7,196 bases of DNA. Origin: Saprospirales bacterium. GTDB taxonomy: Bacteria; Bacteroidota; Bacteroidia; Chitinophagales; Saprospiraceae. The stretch spans positions 1-7,196 of the forward strand of contig DLXL01000142.1 of assembly GCA_003448025.1 (NCBI GenBank), given 5' to 3'. The notes beneath the pieces were generated by a model that did no database searches, was not told the origin of the DNA, and saw nothing but the letters and a program-made list of their open reading frames with translations. The position numbers and the translations under genes were made by a program. Positions 6,214 through 7,196 of this stretch are shown in pieces. Numbering within the stretch: the stretch's first letter is position 1; each line of letters opens with the position of its first letter.

Positions 6214-6918
6214 TTAATCGATGAGTTCAAGAGCAATCCGAACGAGATCCTGAAAAGAATGTTGGCGCTCGGTGGCTGGCAACTGCTCACCTGATATCAA
6301 TGAATCAGAAATAACGTTCATCGCAAGGGCTTTTACGCCACCCAGCCTTGCATTTTGATACAAAGCATAAGTTTCCATTTCGATGCATAACGCGCCTGTT
6401 TTTTGCCATTTTTTCCAATATTCCGGGTCCATATGATAAAACACATCGGAACTCACTACTGGACCTGCATGAAATGGGATTTCCAGCCGTTCCGCAGCTT
6501 CTACTGCACCACGTAACAACCCAAAATCCGGTGTGGCAGCAATATGTCCCACCAGGCCGAATTGTGCGGGAAAATTTGAATCGGTAGAGGCTGCCTGCGC
6601 CATAACCACATCCCTCACTTTAAGGTGAGCCTGCATGGCTCCGGCAGTACCGATACGGATGAGTTTTTTGGCTCCATAATACCGTATTAATTCGCTGGAG
6701 TAAATGCCCATGGAGGGCATGCCCATTCCTGTGCCCATCACAGACACCGACTTTCCCTGATAATATCCGGTAAACCCAAGCATATTCCGAACCTGATTGA
6801 AACACTGGATCCCGGTTAGCATTTCTTCGGCAATTTGCCTGGCACGAAGGGGATCGCCTGGCAAAAGAATGGTTTCCGCTATTTCGCCTGGTTGTGCCTG
6901 CAGGTGTGGAGTAGCCAT
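6214..6918 (-). CDS. deoD: Purine nucleoside phosphorylase, DeoD (hexameric) type
   Basis: Cytoplasmic enzyme of purine salvage that cleaves purine (deoxy)ribonucleosides with phosphate to the base and (deoxy)ribose-1-phosphate. The 234 residues follow E. coli DeoD from MATPH to the end almost without gaps. With Met counted as 1, the phosphate-site residues are Gly21, Arg25, Arg44 and Arg88, with Thr91 in place of the E. coli serine, a change I recall from other DeoD proteins. The nucleoside site has Met181 and Glu182 (IEMET), and the catalytic pair is Asp205 (VISDS) and Arg218 (TERQ). The frame extends 19 codons upstream to an ATG at 6975, but that extension lies in a perfect hairpin and the family starts at MATPH, so 6918 is chosen. 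The upstream neighbour is a membrane protein 102 bases away; tnaA follows after about 100 bases. Identity is secure, though substrate preference among purines is not visible. Confidence 0.96.
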   Translation of the reverse strand: MATPHLQAQPGEIAETILLPGDPLRARQIAEEMLTGIQCFNQVRNMLGFTGYYQGKSVSVMGTGMGMPSMGIYSSELIRYYGAKKLIRIGTAGAMQAHLKVRDVVMAQAASTDSNFPAQFGLVGHIAATPDFGLLRGAVEAAERLEIPFHAGPVVSSDVFYHMDPEYWKKWQKTGALCIEMETYALYQNARLGGVKALAMNVISDSLISGEQLPATERQHSFQDLVRIALELID

Positions 6919-6932
6919 GCTTAATTTATGAT

Positions 6933-6975
6933 ATGGATACACGCCCCGTCGAATTCCGGCAGGGCGTGTATCCAT
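6933..6975. repeat. Perfect 14-bp inverted repeat in the deoD leader
   Basis: ATGGATACACGCCC (6933-6946) is matched perfectly by GGGCGTGTATCCAT (6962-6975) around a 15-base loop. It lies 14 bases upstream of the deoD start and 45 bases downstream of the stop of the membrane-protein gene. On the minus strand it is followed by ATCATAAATT, not a T-run, so it is not a classical intrinsic terminator. It may be a 3'-end structure of the upstream message, a hairpin controlling deoD translation, or a protein-binding dyad. Confidence 0.7.
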
Positions 6976-7020
6976 TTAAAGAGTCATTATTGGATAAACT
7001 CTATTTTCACAGGATCCTGA

Positions 7021-7196
7021 CTACTCCTTTTCTTCCTTAAGAATGATCAGGAGAGCTGCCAGGAACACCAGATTCTTCACGATGTACTGCCCCACAATGG
7101 TAAACCCGTATGGTGGCTGAGAAAACGACACCTCCGGGAAAAAGAACAAGGGCATAAACGTGAAAATCATATGCAAAATAGATGCTTGCGCGCCAA
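7021..7196 (-). CDS. DoxX/DUF417-like integral membrane protein, C-terminal part only
   Basis: Only the last 57 residues are inside the window; the gene enters from the right edge and ends with TAG at 7021-7023. Two hydrophobic segments are visible: ILHMIFTFMPLFFF, then, after a short polar loop (PEVSFSQPPYGF), YIVKNLVFLAALLIIL, closing with the charged tail KEEKE. The pattern of a proline-rich loop followed by GQYIVKNLVFLAA resembles, from memory, the last helices of DoxX-like and DUF417 (RclC/YkgB-type) membrane proteins. With only the tail available the family is tentative and no function is assigned. It is on the same strand as deoD, but the hairpin in the gap makes co-transcription uncertain. 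Confidence 0.55.
   Translation of the reverse strand, partial: GAQASILHMIFTFMPLFFFPEVSFSQPPYGFTIVGQYIVKNLVFLAALLIILKEEKE

Noticed and set aside
6919..6975. In-frame 19-codon extension of deoD starting at 6975
   Set aside because: DeoD proteins start at MATPH; the extension is translated hairpin sequence.

Overview
The window reads as a compact bacterial chromosome segment in which all eight recognisable genes lie on the minus strand. It most likely comes from a member of the Bacteroidota. The reasons are the absence of clear Shine-Dalgarno sequences before most starts, an exact TAnnTTTG-type -7 promoter element upstream of the secreted protein, a signal peptide ending in SLQAQ, and the flavour of the proteins (Bacteroidota-like tryptophanase, HemN and Kelch-like secreted protein). 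A finer placement cannot be supported from sequence alone.

Layout in the direction of transcription (high to low coordinates): the C-terminal end of a DoxX/DUF417-like membrane protein (7021-7196); a 102-base gap holding a perfect 14-bp hairpin; deoD, purine nucleoside phosphorylase (6214-6918); tnaA, tryptophanase (4730-6112); a long imperfect palindrome (4478-4741) that fills the whole gap between tnaA and the next gene; hemN, oxygen-independent coproporphyrinogen III oxidase (3142-4476); a small P-loop kinase (2641-3129) and an APH-fold phosphotransferase (1640-2644) that overlap by ATGA; an OsmC-family protein (1092-1541); and a secreted Kelch-like protein (145-936). The leftmost 144 bases are non-coding and almost free of G on the plus strand.

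How the genes relate: deoD and tnaA are stand-alone salvage or catabolic enzymes (nucleoside phosphorolysis; tryptophan to indole, pyruvate and ammonia). hemN, the P-loop kinase and the APH-like gene are separated by only 12 and -4 bases and look like one transcription unit. The kinase and APH-like pair correspond to two domains that I recall as one fused protein in many bacteria (COG2187-COG0645), here as separate genes in the reverse order. No phage, CRISPR, transposase or defence gene is visible.

The most unusual feature is the tnaA-hemN palindrome. It has 51-nt arms matching at 48 of 51 positions, each with four tandem copies of an octamer, followed at equal spacing by a 13-nt perfect inner repeat. 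It supplies the last three residues and stop codon of tnaA and ends one base before the hemN start codon. It has the shape of a REP/MITE-type non-autonomous element or a large structured RNA, and I do not recognise it as a named family.
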